From Bacillus sp. 2B10 (GTDB lineage Bacteria; Pseudomonadota; Alphaproteobacteria; Sphingomonadales; Sphingomonadaceae): 64,000 nt of DNA. A program made the position numbers and the translations under genes. The stretch spans positions 62,001 to 126,000 of the forward strand of contig RPSH01000002.1 of the NCBI GenBank assembly GCA_003946805.1. Direction: 5' to 3'. Positions 9,292 through 17,538 of this stretch are shown piece by piece (positions within the stretch are counted from its first letter, which is position 1; the number at the start of each line of letters is the position of its first letter). The notes below the pieces were generated by a model. The model made no database searches. It worked only from the letters and a program-made list of their open reading frames with translations, and had not been told where the DNA came from.

Positions 9292-10125
9292 TCAGTAAGG
9301 CGGCTTGGTGAAGCCCTTCGGGCTCAGCGTGAAGATCTCGCACCCATCCTCGGTGATCCCGATCGAATGCTCGAACTGCGCCGACAGCGACCGGTCGCGC
9401 GTCACCGCGGTCCAGCCGTCGTCGAGCATCTTCACGTCGGGCCGACCGACATTGATCATCGGTTCGATGGTGAAGAACATGCCCGGCCGCAGCTCCGGCC
9501 CCGTACCGGGACGGCCGGCATGGATCACCTCCGGCGCGTCGTGGAACAGCTGCCCGAGGCCATGGCCGCAAAAATCGCGGACGACGCCATAGCGATGCGC
9601 CTCGGCGTGGCGCTGGATCGCGTGGGCCACGTCACCCATCCGGTTGCCGGGCTTCGCCTGTTCGATGCCCAGCATCAGGCATTCATAGGTGACGTCGACC
9701 AGCTTGCGTGCCTTAATCGGCACGTCGCCGACCAGATAGGTGCGGCTGCTGTCGCCATGCCACCCGTCGAGCAGCGGGGTGACGTCGATATTGGCGATGT
9801 CGCCGTCCTTCAGCGTCCGGTCCGACGGGATGCCGTGGCACACGACATGGTTGATCGAGATGCAGGTCGAATAGGCATAGCCGCGATAGCCGAGCGTGGC
9901 GGGCACCGCGCCGCCCTCGCGCATCAGGCGATAGATGATCGCGTCCAGTTCGGCGGTGGTGACGCCCGGCACGACGTGCGGCGTTATTTCGTCGAGGATG
10001 TGCGCGGCGAGGCGGCCGGCGCGGCGCATCCCTTCGAAGCCGGCGGCATCGTGCAGCTTGATCGCGCCGGTCCGGGCCAGCGGCATGTCGGCGGTGACGG
10101 TCTGATATTCGGTCATCGCCGCCAT
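9292..10125 (-). CDS. map: Type I methionine aminopeptidase
   Basis: 277 aa. It removes the initiator methionine from nascent proteins with two divalent metal ions. The pita-bread fold is recognisable from SINHVVCHGIPSDRTLKDGDIANIDVT (metal ligand Asp in NIDVT), the HGDSSRTYLVG region, GHGLGQLFHDAPEVIH (His ligand) and FFTIEPMINVG plus TEDGCEIFTL (Glu ligands). Two ATGs compete, at 10125 and 10116; neither has a strong ribosome site, and the start at 10116 (MTEYQTVT) is equally possible. It is divergent from the CinA-like gene, with only about 50 nt between the starts. Confidence 0.95.
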   Translation of the reverse strand: MAAMTEYQTVTADMPLARTGAIKLHDAAGFEGMRRAGRLAAHILDEITPHVVPGVTTAELDAIIYRLMREGGAVPATLGYRGYAYSTCISINHVVCHGIPSDRTLKDGDIANIDVTPLLDGWHGDSSRTYLVGDVPIKARKLVDVTYECLMLGIEQAKPGNRMGDVAHAIQRHAEAHRYGVVRDFCGHGLGQLFHDAPEVIHAGRPGTGPELRPGMFFTIEPMINVGRPDVKMLDDGWTAVTRDRSLSAQFEHSIGITEDGCEIFTLSPKGFTKPPY

Positions 10126-10180
10126 ATAGGCGAGGATGCGGCGCTAGGCGAGGGCGCGGCGCCGCGCTATGCCGCCACCC

Positions 10181-10936
10181 ATGACTGACCGCATCTGGAC
10201 CGCCGCCCTGATCGTCATCGGTGACGAAATCCTGTCCGGCCGGACGCAGGACCGCAATATCGCGCAGCTGGCGACGTGGCTGAACGTACAGGGCATCCGC
10301 CTCGCCGAAGTGCGCGTCGTCGCCGACCGCGAGGATGCGATCGTCGAGGCGGTGAACACCCTGCGTGCGCGCAACGACTATCTGTTCACCACCGGCGGCA
10401 TCGGCCCGACGCACGACGACATCACCGTCGATTCGATCGCGGCGGCGCTCGGCGTGCCGGTCGTCATCCATCCGCAGGCGCGCGCGATCCTCGACGCCTA
10501 TTACCAGACCCGCGGCGGCCTGACCGACGCGCGGCTGCGCATGGCGCGGGTGCCGCAGGGCGGCGCGCTGATCGAGAACCGCATGTCCGGGGCGCCGGGC
10601 ATCCATGTCGCGAACATCTTCATCATGGCCGGCGTGCCCCATATCGCCGCGGCGATGCTCGACAGCCTGACCGGCACGCTGGAGGGCGGACGCCCGGTCG
10701 TCTCGGCGACGCTCGGCTGCTGGGTGGGCGAGAGCGAGGTCGCCGAACTGCTGCGCGCCGTCGAGCGCGCGCATGACGGCGTGGCGATCGGCAGCTACCC
10801 GTTCTTCCGCGAAGGGCGTACCGGCGCCAACTTCGTCGTTCGCGCGACCGATCCGGCGGTCGTTGACGCCTGTATCGCCGATCTGGCGGCGCAGTTGCAG
10901 GCGGCGGGGCGCGACCCGGTGGCGGGCGGTATCTGA
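10181..10936 (+). CDS. CinA-like molybdopterin-binding (MoCF/MoaB-Mog fold) protein
   Basis: About 251 aa. It contains the MoCF domain with IVIGDEILSGRTQDRN near the N-terminus and TTGGIGPTHDDIT at about residue 75, the motifs that bind molybdopterin-like ligands in MogA/MoeA/CinA. It lacks the C-terminal nicotinamide-nucleotide amidase domain of full CinA, so it belongs to the short family often annotated as competence/damage-inducible protein A. The exact reaction is unclear (ADP-ribose or FAD pyrophosphatase activity has been reported in the family). An in-frame ATG at 10169 is an alternative start. Confidence 0.85.
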   Translation: MTDRIWTAALIVIGDEILSGRTQDRNIAQLATWLNVQGIRLAEVRVVADREDAIVEAVNTLRARNDYLFTTGGIGPTHDDITVDSIAAALGVPVVIHPQARAILDAYYQTRGGLTDARLRMARVPQGGALIENRMSGAPGIHVANIFIMAGVPHIAAAMLDSLTGTLEGGRPVVSATLGCWVGESEVAELLRAVERAHDGVAIGSYPFFREGRTGANFVVRATDPAVVDACIADLAAQLQAAGRDPVAGGI

Positions 10937-10996
10937 CGCTTGCCGACCGCGGGTCCGCGCGTTATGTCGGACAAATAATTTCAGGAGAGAGCGACG

Positions 10997-11923
10997 TTGG
11001 CTAACCCGACCCGCATCGCGTTGGCCGGTATCGGCAAGATCGCGCGCGACCAGCATATCCCGCATATCGCCGCCAGCCCCGATTTCGAGCTGGTCGCCGC
11101 CGTCACCGGCCATGCCGCGCCCGACGGCGTTCCCGGTTTCCCGACGATCGACGCGATGATGGCGGCGATGCCCGACGTGCAGGCGATATCGATCTGCACC
11201 CCGCCGCGTGGCCGGCTGAACCTGATCCAGCAGGCGCTCGACCACGGCCTCGACGTGATGATCGAAAAGCCGCCGGCCGCCACGCTTTCGGAGGCGCAGG
11301 CGTTCGCACGTGCGGCGGAGCAGGCGGGCAAGGTGCTGTTCGCGACCTGGCATTCGCGCGAGGCGGCGGCGGTCGAACCTGCACGGCAATGGCTGGCGCA
11401 GCGCACCATCCGCCGCGTCGCGGTGAACTGGAAGGAGGACGTGCGCGTCTGGCATCCGGGGCAGGCATGGATCTGGGAACCGGGCATCGGCGTGTTCGAC
11501 CCCGGCATCAACGCGCTGTCGGTCATCACCCACATCCTGCCGCGTGCCCTGCTGCTCGACGCCGCCGAGTTGCGTTTCCCCGCCAACCGCGACGCGCCGA
11601 TCGCCGCCGATCTCGACTTCACCGATACCGCGGGGGTGCCCGTCCGCGTCGAATTCGACTTCGACCAGACCGGACCGCAGACGTGGGACATCGATGTCGA
11701 GACCGATGCCGGCCACCTCACCCTGTCGCTGGGCGCGTCGCGGATGGCGGTCGACGGCGTCGCGGTCGATGTCGGTGACGAGGCGGAATATGCCCGGCTC
11801 TACCGCCGCTTTGCCGAATGCCTTCGCGACCGGAAGAGCGACGTCGACCTGTCGCCGTTCGTCCACGTCAACGACGCGTTCCTGCTCGGGCGGCGGGTGA
11901 CGGTCGGGGATTTCAGCGAGTAG
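10997..11923 (+). CDS. Gfo/Idh/MocA-family oxidoreductase, probable D-galactose 1-dehydrogenase
   Basis: 308 aa. The N-terminal Rossmann fold has IALAGIGKIARDQHIPHI as the dinucleotide loop, then CTPP, and the EKPP motif typical of Gfo/Idh/MocA enzymes. The blocks ATWHSREAAAVEPARQWL, WKEDVRVWHPGQAWIWEPG and GVFDPGINALSVITHILPR are characteristic of D-galactose 1-dehydrogenases, which oxidise galactose (and often arabinose or fucose) to the lactone with NAD(P). The substrate is inferred; no sugar operon surrounds it. The start is TTG at 10997, with CAGGAG at a good distance. Confidence 0.82.
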   Translation: MANPTRIALAGIGKIARDQHIPHIAASPDFELVAAVTGHAAPDGVPGFPTIDAMMAAMPDVQAISICTPPRGRLNLIQQALDHGLDVMIEKPPAATLSEAQAFARAAEQAGKVLFATWHSREAAAVEPARQWLAQRTIRRVAVNWKEDVRVWHPGQAWIWEPGIGVFDPGINALSVITHILPRALLLDAAELRFPANRDAPIAADLDFTDTAGVPVRVEFDFDQTGPQTWDIDVETDAGHLTLSLGASRMAVDGVAVDVGDEAEYARLYRRFAECLRDRKSDVDLSPFVHVNDAFLLGRRVTVGDFSE

Positions 11924-11932
11924 ACGCCAGGT

Positions 11933-11960
11933 CGTCACCCCGGCCTGCGCCGGTGTGACG
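11933..11960. terminator. Bidirectional hairpin between convergent genes
   Basis: CGTCACCCCGGC and the complementary GCCGGTGTGACG form a 12-bp stem around a 4-nt loop (one wobble). It lies in the 42-nt gap between the dehydrogenase stop (11923) and the plsC stop (11966), which converge. It is a minimal version of the family A repeat arm. There is no clear T-tract. Confidence 0.55.
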
Positions 11961-11965
11961 ATCGG

Positions 11966-12697
11966 CTAGGCGGTTCCGGCCATCGCCCCCGCGATCGCCG
12001 CCCGCGCCCGCGTCGCCACCGCCTTCCGCCCCAAGCCCGCCGGATCGAACGGCGCGAGGAAATGGATCGTCAGCCCGATCTGCCCGGCGCGCGCCAGCAC
12101 CCGCGCGGCATTGGTCGTGCCCGGTTCGTCGCCCAGCCACGTCACCTCGTGCGCGTCGCCGTAATCGAGATAGACCGGCTGCACCTGCAACCCCGGCGGC
12201 GGCGGGTCGATCGCGCCCAGCAGCGCCGCCTTGAACGGCAGCAGCTCGCCCGGCGCGCCGGTCGTCCCTTCCGGAAACACGGTGACCGGATGGTCGGCGA
12301 GCAGCGCCTGGCGCAGCGTATCGATCTGCCGCGCGACGCCCAGCCGGTCGCCGCGATCGACGAACAGCGTGTGGTTCAGCGTGCACAGCCACCCGACCAG
12401 CGGCGCGTCGCGCAACTCGCCCTTGGCGACGAACGCGCTGCCGCTGGCCCCGGCGATGGCGAGGATGTCGATCCAGCTGCGATGGTTAGACAGGTACAGC
12501 ACGTCGCGCGGCACCGGCGTGCCGACGACCGTCACCCGCACCCCGACGATCCGCGCGATCGCCCCCAGAAAGCGCGGCGGCCACGGCGATCGCGCGCCGA
12601 CCAGCCGCCAGCTGCCGTGCAGCACCAGATAGCCGAGCAGCGCCGCCAGCATCCTGCCCGCCCGCGCTGTCATCCGTAGCCGCGCGGGCAGGGACAT
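11966..12697 (-). CDS. plsC: 1-acyl-sn-glycerol-3-phosphate acyltransferase
   Basis: 243 aa. It transfers an acyl chain to lysophosphatidic acid in phospholipid synthesis at the inner membrane. Motif I is NHRSWID (catalytic His72 and Asp77, the HX4D pair), motif III is VFPEGTTG (about 140-147), and one hydrophobic helix occurs near residues 15-30. It lies 2 nt downstream of fur on the same strand, so the two are very probably co-transcribed. Size and motifs are standard for PlsC. Confidence 0.9.
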   Translation of the reverse strand: MSLPARLRMTARAGRMLAALLGYLVLHGSWRLVGARSPWPPRFLGAIARIVGVRVTVVGTPVPRDVLYLSNHRSWIDILAIAGASGSAFVAKGELRDAPLVGWLCTLNHTLFVDRGDRLGVARQIDTLRQALLADHPVTVFPEGTTGAPGELLPFKAALLGAIDPPPPGLQVQPVYLDYGDAHEVTWLGDEPGTTNAARVLARAGQIGLTIHFLAPFDPAGLGRKAVATRARAAIAGAMAGTA

Positions 12698-12699
12698 CG

Positions 12700-13122
12700 T
12701 CAGTCCTTGCGGTCGAGGCTGACGCCGTAGAGTTCCATGCGATGGTCGACGAGGCGGAAGCCCAGCCGCTCGGCGATCTGCTTCTGCAACAGTTCCAGCT
12801 CGGGATCGACGAACTCGATCACCCGGCCGGTTTCCACGTCGATCAGGTGGTCGTGATGCGCCTCGGGCGAGGGTTCGTAGCGCGCGCGCCCGTCGCCGAA
12901 ATCATGCCGGTCGAGGATGCCGGCCTCCTCGAACAGCCGCACCGTGCGATACACGGTCGCGATCGAGATGCCCGGATCGATCGCCGATGCGCGCTCGTAC
13001 ACCTTCTCGACATCGGGATGGTCGTCGGCTTCGGACAGCACGCGGGCGATCACCCGGCGTTGCTCGGTGATCCGCAGCCCCTTTTGGTGACACAGCGCTT
13101 CGAGATCGATCTTGCGGGGCAT
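12700..13122 (-). CDS. fur: Fur-family iron-responsive transcriptional regulator
   Basis: 140 aa. It has an N-terminal winged helix (LRITEQRRVIARVL; DPGISIATVYRTVRLFEEAGIL) and a C-terminal dimerisation/metal domain with the histidine cluster EAHHDHLIDVETG. It lacks the C-terminal CxxC pairs that hold the structural zinc in E. coli Fur, as do many alphaproteobacterial Fur proteins. It probably represses iron-uptake genes when metal-loaded. It is cytoplasmic and in a unit with plsC. A Mur (manganese) specificity cannot be excluded from sequence alone. Confidence 0.92.
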   Translation of the reverse strand: MPRKIDLEALCHQKGLRITEQRRVIARVLSEADDHPDVEKVYERASAIDPGISIATVYRTVRLFEEAGILDRHDFGDGRARYEPSPEAHHDHLIDVETGRVIEFVDPELELLQKQIAERLGFRLVDHRMELYGVSLDRKD

Positions 13123-13280
13123 GAATTCCTGTACGTCCAGACTGGCGGTGACCGCGTTCTAGCGCGCCCGACCGCCCAGCGAAAGCCGCTAAGATTCCCT
13201 TTGGAAACGCGTCGCGGCAAAACGCGCTTTTTCGCAAGTTTTCCAACGACCGCTCGGGCCGGCACGACATGCACAGGCTT

Positions 13281-13313
13281 GTCGTCACCCCGGGCCTGGC
13301 TCGGGGTGACGAC
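13281..13313. repeat. Short palindromic hairpin (family A arm) upstream of fur
   Basis: GTCGTCACCCCG and CGGGGTGACGAC form a perfect 12-bp stem around 9 nt. It is about 160 nt upstream of fur and next to a full family A copy (13339-13421), so two related palindromes sit in tandem between fur and mucR. Confidence 0.7.
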
Positions 13314-13338
13314 AAAGGCTGATCCGGCTGCCTGAAAC

Positions 13339-13421
13339 CGTCACCCCGGCGAAGGCCGGGGTCTCCATCGGCTCCTGCTGCGTGCTATCACCGGGAGATC
13401 CCGGTCTTCGCCGCGATGACG
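13339..13421. repeat. Palindromic intergenic repeat, family A copy 2
   Basis: Same 83-nt design as 4576-4658: CGTCACCCCGGCGAAGGCCG at the left, CATCGGCTCCTGCTGCG in the middle, GGGAGATCCCGG and a right arm ending GATGACG. The right arm carries substitutions (TCTTCGCCGCGATGACG) that weaken the stem. It lies just downstream of mucR (stop at 13469) and may end that transcript. Confidence 0.85.
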
Positions 13422-13468
13422 TCCGTTTCAATCGGGATGGACGAAACCCTGACCGCGCCGCACCCGGA

Positions 13469-13882
13469 TCACGCGCTTCGGCGCTGCGTCCCCAGCCCGA
13501 TCTGCTTGGCCAGCGTCCGGCGCTGCTCGGCATAGTTGGGCGCGACCATCGGATAGTCGGCGGGCAGGTTCCACTTCGCGCGATATTGCTCGGGCGTCAT
13601 GTTGAAGTGCGTCATCAGATGGCGCTTGAGCATCTTGAGCTTCCGCCCGTCCTCGAGGCAGACGATATAGTCGGGCTTGATCGACGCGCGGATCGCGACC
13701 GCCGGTTCGGGGCGGGCGGCGGGTTCGTCGGCGGGCGTGCCCAGCGTGGCGAGCGCACCGTGAACCTCGCGGATCAGGGTCGGTATCTCGCCCACGTCGA
13801 TGTTGTTGTTGCCGACATGGGCGGCGACGATGTCGGCGGTCAGGGCGATGAGCGTATCCTCGCGCCTGGCGGGCATATCCAT
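13469..13882 (-). CDS. MucR/Ros-family zinc-finger transcriptional regulator
   Basis: 137 aa. The C-terminal Ros/MucR domain is clear: a zinc-finger-like Cys75-x2-Asp78-x9-His88-x3-His92 (CLEDGRKLKMLKRHLMTHF), then TPEQYRAKWNLPADYPMVAPNYAE. The second zinc ligand is Asp rather than Cys, a known variation in this family. MucR proteins bind AT-rich DNA and act as global silencers of exopolysaccharide, motility and cell-cycle genes in alphaproteobacteria. The start at 13882 is preceded by GAGGAAG at ideal spacing; the frame continues upstream without a better start. Confidence 0.9.
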   Translation of the reverse strand: MDMPARREDTLIALTADIVAAHVGNNNIDVGEIPTLIREVHGALATLGTPADEPAARPEPAVAIRASIKPDYIVCLEDGRKLKMLKRHLMTHFNMTPEQYRAKWNLPADYPMVAPNYAEQRRTLAKQIGLGTQRRSA

Positions 13883-13952
13883 AATCTTCCTCGTATACGC
13901 GGCCGGTACGTTGGCCGCCCCCGCTATCGACGCTGACCGGACGTCGCGCAAC

Positions 13953-13958
13953 ATTATA
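13953..13958 (-). promoter_or_regulatory. Candidate -10 box of mucR
   Basis: A perfect TATAAT on the minus strand, 71 nt upstream of the mucR start, within an A/T-rich island (AAAAAAGCCGCATATAAT) that is unusual in this GC-rich DNA. No good -35 hexamer is seen at 16-18 nt. The A/T island could also be an autoregulatory MucR site. Confidence 0.35.
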
Positions 13959-14174
13959 TGCGGCTTTTTTGGAACCGGCGGGGCGATCGGGCGCCATCCG
14001 GCAGGCCTTCTTCCCGCGTGACGGGCTGCCTCAGCGAACGTCGAACCGTCCGCCCCGATCTGCCGTATCCCCGCGCAGGCGAGGGTGCGAAGGCAGCCCG
14101 TCGGGAAGGGGAGCGATCCGGCCGCTGCGGCAACCGTCGATCCGCGCCGGAGTTTGACGACTTGAAGTAGGATC

Positions 14175-14280
14175 GTTCGTGCTGAGTAGGGACTGAGCTT
14201 GTCGAAGGCCCGTATCGACGCACCCGTGGCGGTCCTTCGATACGCCGCTTCGACAAGCTCAGCGGCTACTCGGTACGAAC
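14175..14280. repeat. Long intergenic palindrome, family C
   Basis: A 106-nt imperfect palindrome. The outer arms are 14175-14189 and 14266-14280 (13 of 15 positions complementary). The middle arms CTGAGCTTGTCGAAG (14193-14207) and CTTCGACAAGCTCAG (14248-14262) are perfect. The inner arms are GTATCGA (14212-14218) and TCGATAC (14237-14243). It resembles the REP-like palindromes common in sphingomonads and probably folds as a long hairpin. It occupies the rimI-proximal part of the 420-nt gap between rimI and mucR; the rest of that gap (13960-14170) shows nothing recognisable. Confidence 0.8.
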
Positions 14281-14304
14281 GGTTACGTTTGACGTCATCA
14301 CGCG

Positions 14305-14787
14305 CTAGACCAGCGGGATCGGCCGCACATAGGTATGGGCATCGAACCGCTCGCCGCCGCGCCCGGCATAATAATCGCGCCGCTCGCCGTGCCGGACGAA
14401 GCCCTCGCCGGCATATAGTCGCGTGGCATCGTTGCCCGCGCGCATCTCAAGACAGAGGCGCGCCGCGCCCCGCGTCTGCGCGTCGGCGATCGCCCGGCGC
14501 AGCAGCGCGCGGCCGATGCCGCGCCCGCGATGGTCGGGCCGCACCGCCAGCAGCAGCAATTCGGCGTCGTCGGCGATGGCGCGGGTCAGCGCGAAGCCGA
14601 CCAGCAGTTCGGCGTCGTGCGCCAGCGTCAGCCACACGCCGGGCAGCGACAGCATCCCCAGGCACTGCGCCTGCGTCCACGCTTCGCCGAAGCGCGGCTC
14701 GAACGCCGCCTGCATCACCGCATCGACCGCCGCGATATCGGCGGCGGTGCCGTTGCCGATCACGATGGCGTCGCGGGTGTCGCTCAT
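14305..14787 (-). CDS. rimI: Ribosomal-protein-alanine N-acetyltransferase, GNAT family
   Basis: 160 aa with a GNAT fold. LLLLAVRPDHRGRGIGRALLRRAI contains the acetyl-CoA loop (Q/RxxGxG/A), followed by ARLCLEMRAGNDATRLYAGEGFVRHGERRDYY, a typical RimI block. It acetylates the N-terminal alanine of ribosomal protein S18. Its start overlaps the tsaB stop (ATGA at 14784-14787). tsaB-rimI adjacency is conserved in many bacteria and supports the call. The open frame extends upstream, antisense to nothing real, inside tsaB. Confidence 0.88.
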   Translation of the reverse strand: MSDTRDAIVIGNGTAADIAAVDAVMQAAFEPRFGEAWTQAQCLGMLSLPGVWLTLAHDAELLVGFALTRAIADDAELLLLAVRPDHRGRGIGRALLRRAIADAQTRGAARLCLEMRAGNDATRLYAGEGFVRHGERRDYYAGRGGERFDAHTYVRPIPLV

Positions 14788-15401
14788 GCGCGGACGCTCG
14801 GCACCGCATCGGGTGCGCGGCCGTACAGCGGGGCGGGGGGCAGGGTGCGCAGCGCTTCGGGCAGCAGCATCACGTAGGCGGCGTCGGGCAGGCGGCTGGA
14901 CTCGGGCAGGGCGGCATCGACCGTGCGCAGCCGCGCCAGTCCCTGTCCGACTACGCGGCGTCCGCGCAGCGCGGCGACGGCATCGGCAGGCTTGCGCGAC
15001 ACCGCCGGCCCGTCGGCGATCAGGTCGGCATCGAACGCCTGCTGGAACACCTCGCCATGGCCGCCGTCCAGCACCGCGACGATCGCGTCGCCCGGCGCCT
15101 CGGCCAGCGCCGCCGCCGCGATCGACGCCAGCGACGAATAGCCGCTGACCGGCACGCCCCAGCCGATGCCGAGGCCACGCGCCGCCGCCAGCCCGACGCG
15201 CACGCCGGTAAAGCTGCCCGGCCCGCAATCGACGAGGATCGCGTCGGCGCGGCCGTTATCCGGCAGCGCGGCGATCATCGGCACCAGCCGTTCGGCATGG
15301 CCGCGCCCGACCACGACATGCTCGCGCGCGATCACCACGCCGTCCTCGATCAGCGCGACCGAACAGGCGGCAGTGGCGGTTTCGATGACGAGCGTGCGCA
15401 C
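14784..15401 (-). CDS. tsaB: tRNA threonylcarbamoyladenosine biosynthesis protein TsaB
   Basis: 205 aa. The ASKHA-fold N-terminal half has VIETATAACSVALIEDG and AILVDCGPGSFTGVRVGLAAARGLG, the hallmark of TsaB (YeaZ). TsaB forms the TsaBDE complex that makes t6A37 on ANN-decoding tRNAs. The start is GTG at 15401, 8 nt after the nitroreductase stop codon; no ATG fits the domain boundary. It is fourth-to-last in the leftward cluster nfuA-nitroreductase-tsaB-rimI. Confidence 0.92.
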   Translation of the reverse strand: MRTLVIETATAACSVALIEDGVVIAREHVVVGRGHAERLVPMIAALPDNGRADAILVDCGPGSFTGVRVGLAAARGLGIGWGVPVSGYSSLASIAAAALAEAPGDAIVAVLDGGHGEVFQQAFDADLIADGPAVSRKPADAVAALRGRRVVGQGLARLRTVDAALPESSRLPDAAYVMLLPEALRTLPPAPLYGRAPDAVPSVRA

Positions 15402-15409
15402 GATCGGCG

Positions 15410-16000
15410 TCAGGCGATCCGGTTGAACCTGGCGAAATCGGGACGCGGCGAACGCGGGTGCAGGCTGGCGGGATCGCCATATCCCACGGTCGCGATCATA
15501 TTGGCATGGACCGACGGCGTGTCGGCGAAGAACGCCGCATCCACCGCGCCGGCATCGAACCCCGTCATCGGCCCGGTATCCAGCCCCAGCGCACGCGCGG
15601 CAAGGATCAGATACGCACCCTGCAACGACGAATTGCGGAATGCCGACGCCCGTCGCAATTCGACATTGCCCTCGAACCACGACTTGGCATCAGTATGCGG
15701 GAACAGTTCGGGCAGGTGCTGGTGAAACTCGATGTCCATGCCGACGATCGCCGTCACCGGCGCGGCGCGAATCTTGTCGGGATTGGCACCCGTGGCACAG
15801 GCCGCCAGCTTGTCCTTGGCGTCCTGCGATGTGCACCACACGATCCGTGCGGGCAGCTGGTTGGCGCTGGTCGGGCCCCATTTCATCAGGTCCCAGATCG
15901 CGTGCAGCGTCGCGTCGTCCACCGGCCGGCCGGTATAATGGTTGAACGTGCGGGCGGTGCGGAACAGCGTGTCGAGCGCCTGGTCGTCGAGCTTGGGCAT
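15410..16000 (-). CDS. Nitroreductase-family protein (RutE/HadB-like)
   Basis: 196 aa. It is an FMN-dependent nitroreductase fold with [34 protein letters not shown] near the N-terminus and [26 protein letters not shown] later, a pattern close to RutE/HadB, putative malonic semialdehyde reductases. No rut pyrimidine genes are nearby, so the substrate here is unknown. Its ATG overlaps the nfuA stop (ATGA), so the two are translationally coupled. Confidence 0.85.
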   Translation of the reverse strand: MPKLDDQALDTLFRTARTFNHYTGRPVDDATLHAIWDLMKWGPTSANQLPARIVWCTSQDAKDKLAACATGANPDKIRAAPVTAIVGMDIEFHQHLPELFPHTDAKSWFEGNVELRRASAFRNSSLQGAYLILAARALGLDTGPMTGFDAGAVDAAFFADTPSVHANMIATVGYGDPASLHPRSPRPDFARFNRIA

Positions 16001-16572
16001 CAGACTGCACGAACCTCCGTGACTTCGGGGACATAATATTTCAGCAGCTGCTCGATACCGTTCTTCAGCGTCGCGCTGGACGACGGACAGCCCGAACAGG
16101 CACCCTGCAACTGCAGGTACACCTTGCCCTGGTCGAACCCGCGATAGACGATGTCGCCGCCGTCATTGGCGACCGCGGGGCGCACGCGCGTCTCGATCAG
16201 TTCCTTGATCTGTTCGATGATGTCGGCGTCCTGCGGGTCGTCGGTGAAGCTGTCCTCCGCCGGGACCGAGAAGCCGGCGCTGCCGGTGGCGTGGAACAAC
16301 GGCATCCGCCCACCGAAATGGTCGAGCAGCAGCGCCAGCACATCGGGTTTCAGGTCGGCCCATTCGCTGCCCGGCGCCTTGGTCACCGACACGAAGTCGC
16401 GGCCAAAGAACACGCCGACCACGTCACCCAGTGCGAACAGCTGCGTGGCGAGCGGCGATGCCTCCGCTTCCTCGGGGCTCGCGAAATCGCGGGTGCCCGC
16501 ATCCATGACGACCTGCCCCGGCAGGAACTTCAGCGTCGCCGGATTGGGCGTGGATTCGGTTTCGATCAACAT
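16000..16572 (-). CDS. nfuA: NfuA-type Fe-S cluster carrier (Nfu_N + NifU C-terminal domain)
   Basis: 190 aa. Residues 1-90 form an Nfu N-terminal domain ([19 protein letters not shown]). Residues about 115-190 form the NifU-like scaffold with the cluster-binding Cys159-x2-Cys162 (GACSGCPSS). It accepts an Fe-S cluster from the Suf machinery and delivers it to apo-proteins. The start at 16572 is used; an ATG at 16581 (MGDMLIE) is also possible. It heads the nfuA-nitroreductase-tsaB-rimI cluster, and the suf genes are 12 kb away in this same window. Confidence 0.92.
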   Translation of the reverse strand: MLIETESTPNPATLKFLPGQVVMDAGTRDFASPEEAEASPLATQLFALGDVVGVFFGRDFVSVTKAPGSEWADLKPDVLALLLDHFGGRMPLFHATGSAGFSVPAEDSFTDDPQDADIIEQIKELIETRVRPAVANDGGDIVYRGFDQGKVYLQLQGACSGCPSSSATLKNGIEQLLKYYVPEVTEVRAV

Positions 16573-16714
16573 GTCGCCCATGTGGCGGCATGGGCACGGG
16601 GGATCAAGGGCGGCCCGCCGGAAACGCTGCGTTGCCCCGTCGGCATGGCCGCGTTGCCTCCGTCGCTGCGCTGCGTTACCAGCCGTAACGATCTGGCAAG
16701 GGGGATGACGACCG

Positions 16715-17434
16715 GTGATCGAAACGCATCTGGCGAAGCTGCGCGCACGCGACACGATCTCGCCGGAGGAAGAAGCGGTCATCCGGGCGTCGCTGGGCGA
16801 GGTCCGCGACCTGCCTGCGAACCACACCTGCATCCGCGCGGGCGAACGGCTGTATTCCAGCACGCTGCTGCTCGACGGGCTGATGTACCGGTACAAGGAT
16901 CTGCCGGGCGGCGAACGGCAGATCACCGAACTGCACGTCGCGGGCGACTTTCTCGACCTGCACAGCTTTTCGCTGAAACAGCTCGACCACAATGTCATGA
17001 CGCTGACGCCGTGCCGCGTGGTGCTGGTGCCGCATGCCAGGCTGACCGAGATCACCGAAAAGCATCCGCATCTGGCACGGGTCTACTGGTTCCTGACCGC
17101 GCTCGACGCCGCGATCCACCGCGAATGGGAATTGTCGCTGGGCCGGCGCACCGCGATCCAGCGTATCGCGCACCTGATCTGCGAGTTGCAGGTCCGGCTG
17201 GGGCTGATCGGGGAGGTCGACGGCACCGGCTTCGCGCTGCCGCTGACGCAGGCCGGCCTGTCGGACTGCACCGGGCTGACCCCGGTGCATGTCAACCGCA
17301 CGCTGCGCGAACTGCGCGAACGCGGGCTGGTCGAATTCCGCGGACGGCGGGTGTCGATCAACGACCTTGCCGGCTTGCGGTCGCTGGCCGAATTCGACGA
17401 TTCCTATCTCTATCTGCGGCGCGAGGAACGGTAG
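16715..17434 (+). CDS. Crp/Fnr-family transcriptional regulator
   Basis: 239 aa. The N-terminal cyclic-nucleotide-binding-like barrel (residues about 30-115, DLPANHTCIRAGERLYSSTLLLDG) is followed by a long helix and a winged HTH (LPLTQAGLSDCTGLTPVHVNRTLRELRERGLVEFRGRRVSI). There is no FNR-type N-terminal cysteine cluster and no clear cAMP-binding arginine/serine pair, so the signal is unknown. The start is GTG at 16715. It is a single gene, divergent from nfuA, and not obviously linked to the protease downstream. Confidence 0.88.
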   Translation: MIETHLAKLRARDTISPEEEAVIRASLGEVRDLPANHTCIRAGERLYSSTLLLDGLMYRYKDLPGGERQITELHVAGDFLDLHSFSLKQLDHNVMTLTPCRVVLVPHARLTEITEKHPHLARVYWFLTALDAAIHREWELSLGRRTAIQRIAHLICELQVRLGLIGEVDGTGFALPLTQAGLSDCTGLTPVHVNRTLRELRERGLVEFRGRRVSINDLAGLRSLAEFDDSYLYLRREER

Positions 17435-17538
17435 CGCGAAGCTGAGCGGGGGCTGAACGCACGCCGCTTCGCAGCTTTATATTTCCGTCATCCCGTCGAT
17501 ACTGGTCGCGGCGTTGCAACGACGCTACACCCTGGCCC

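Noticed and set aside
10181-10936. Full-length CinA with amidase domain
   Set aside because: The protein ends after about 250 residues; only the MoCF domain is present.
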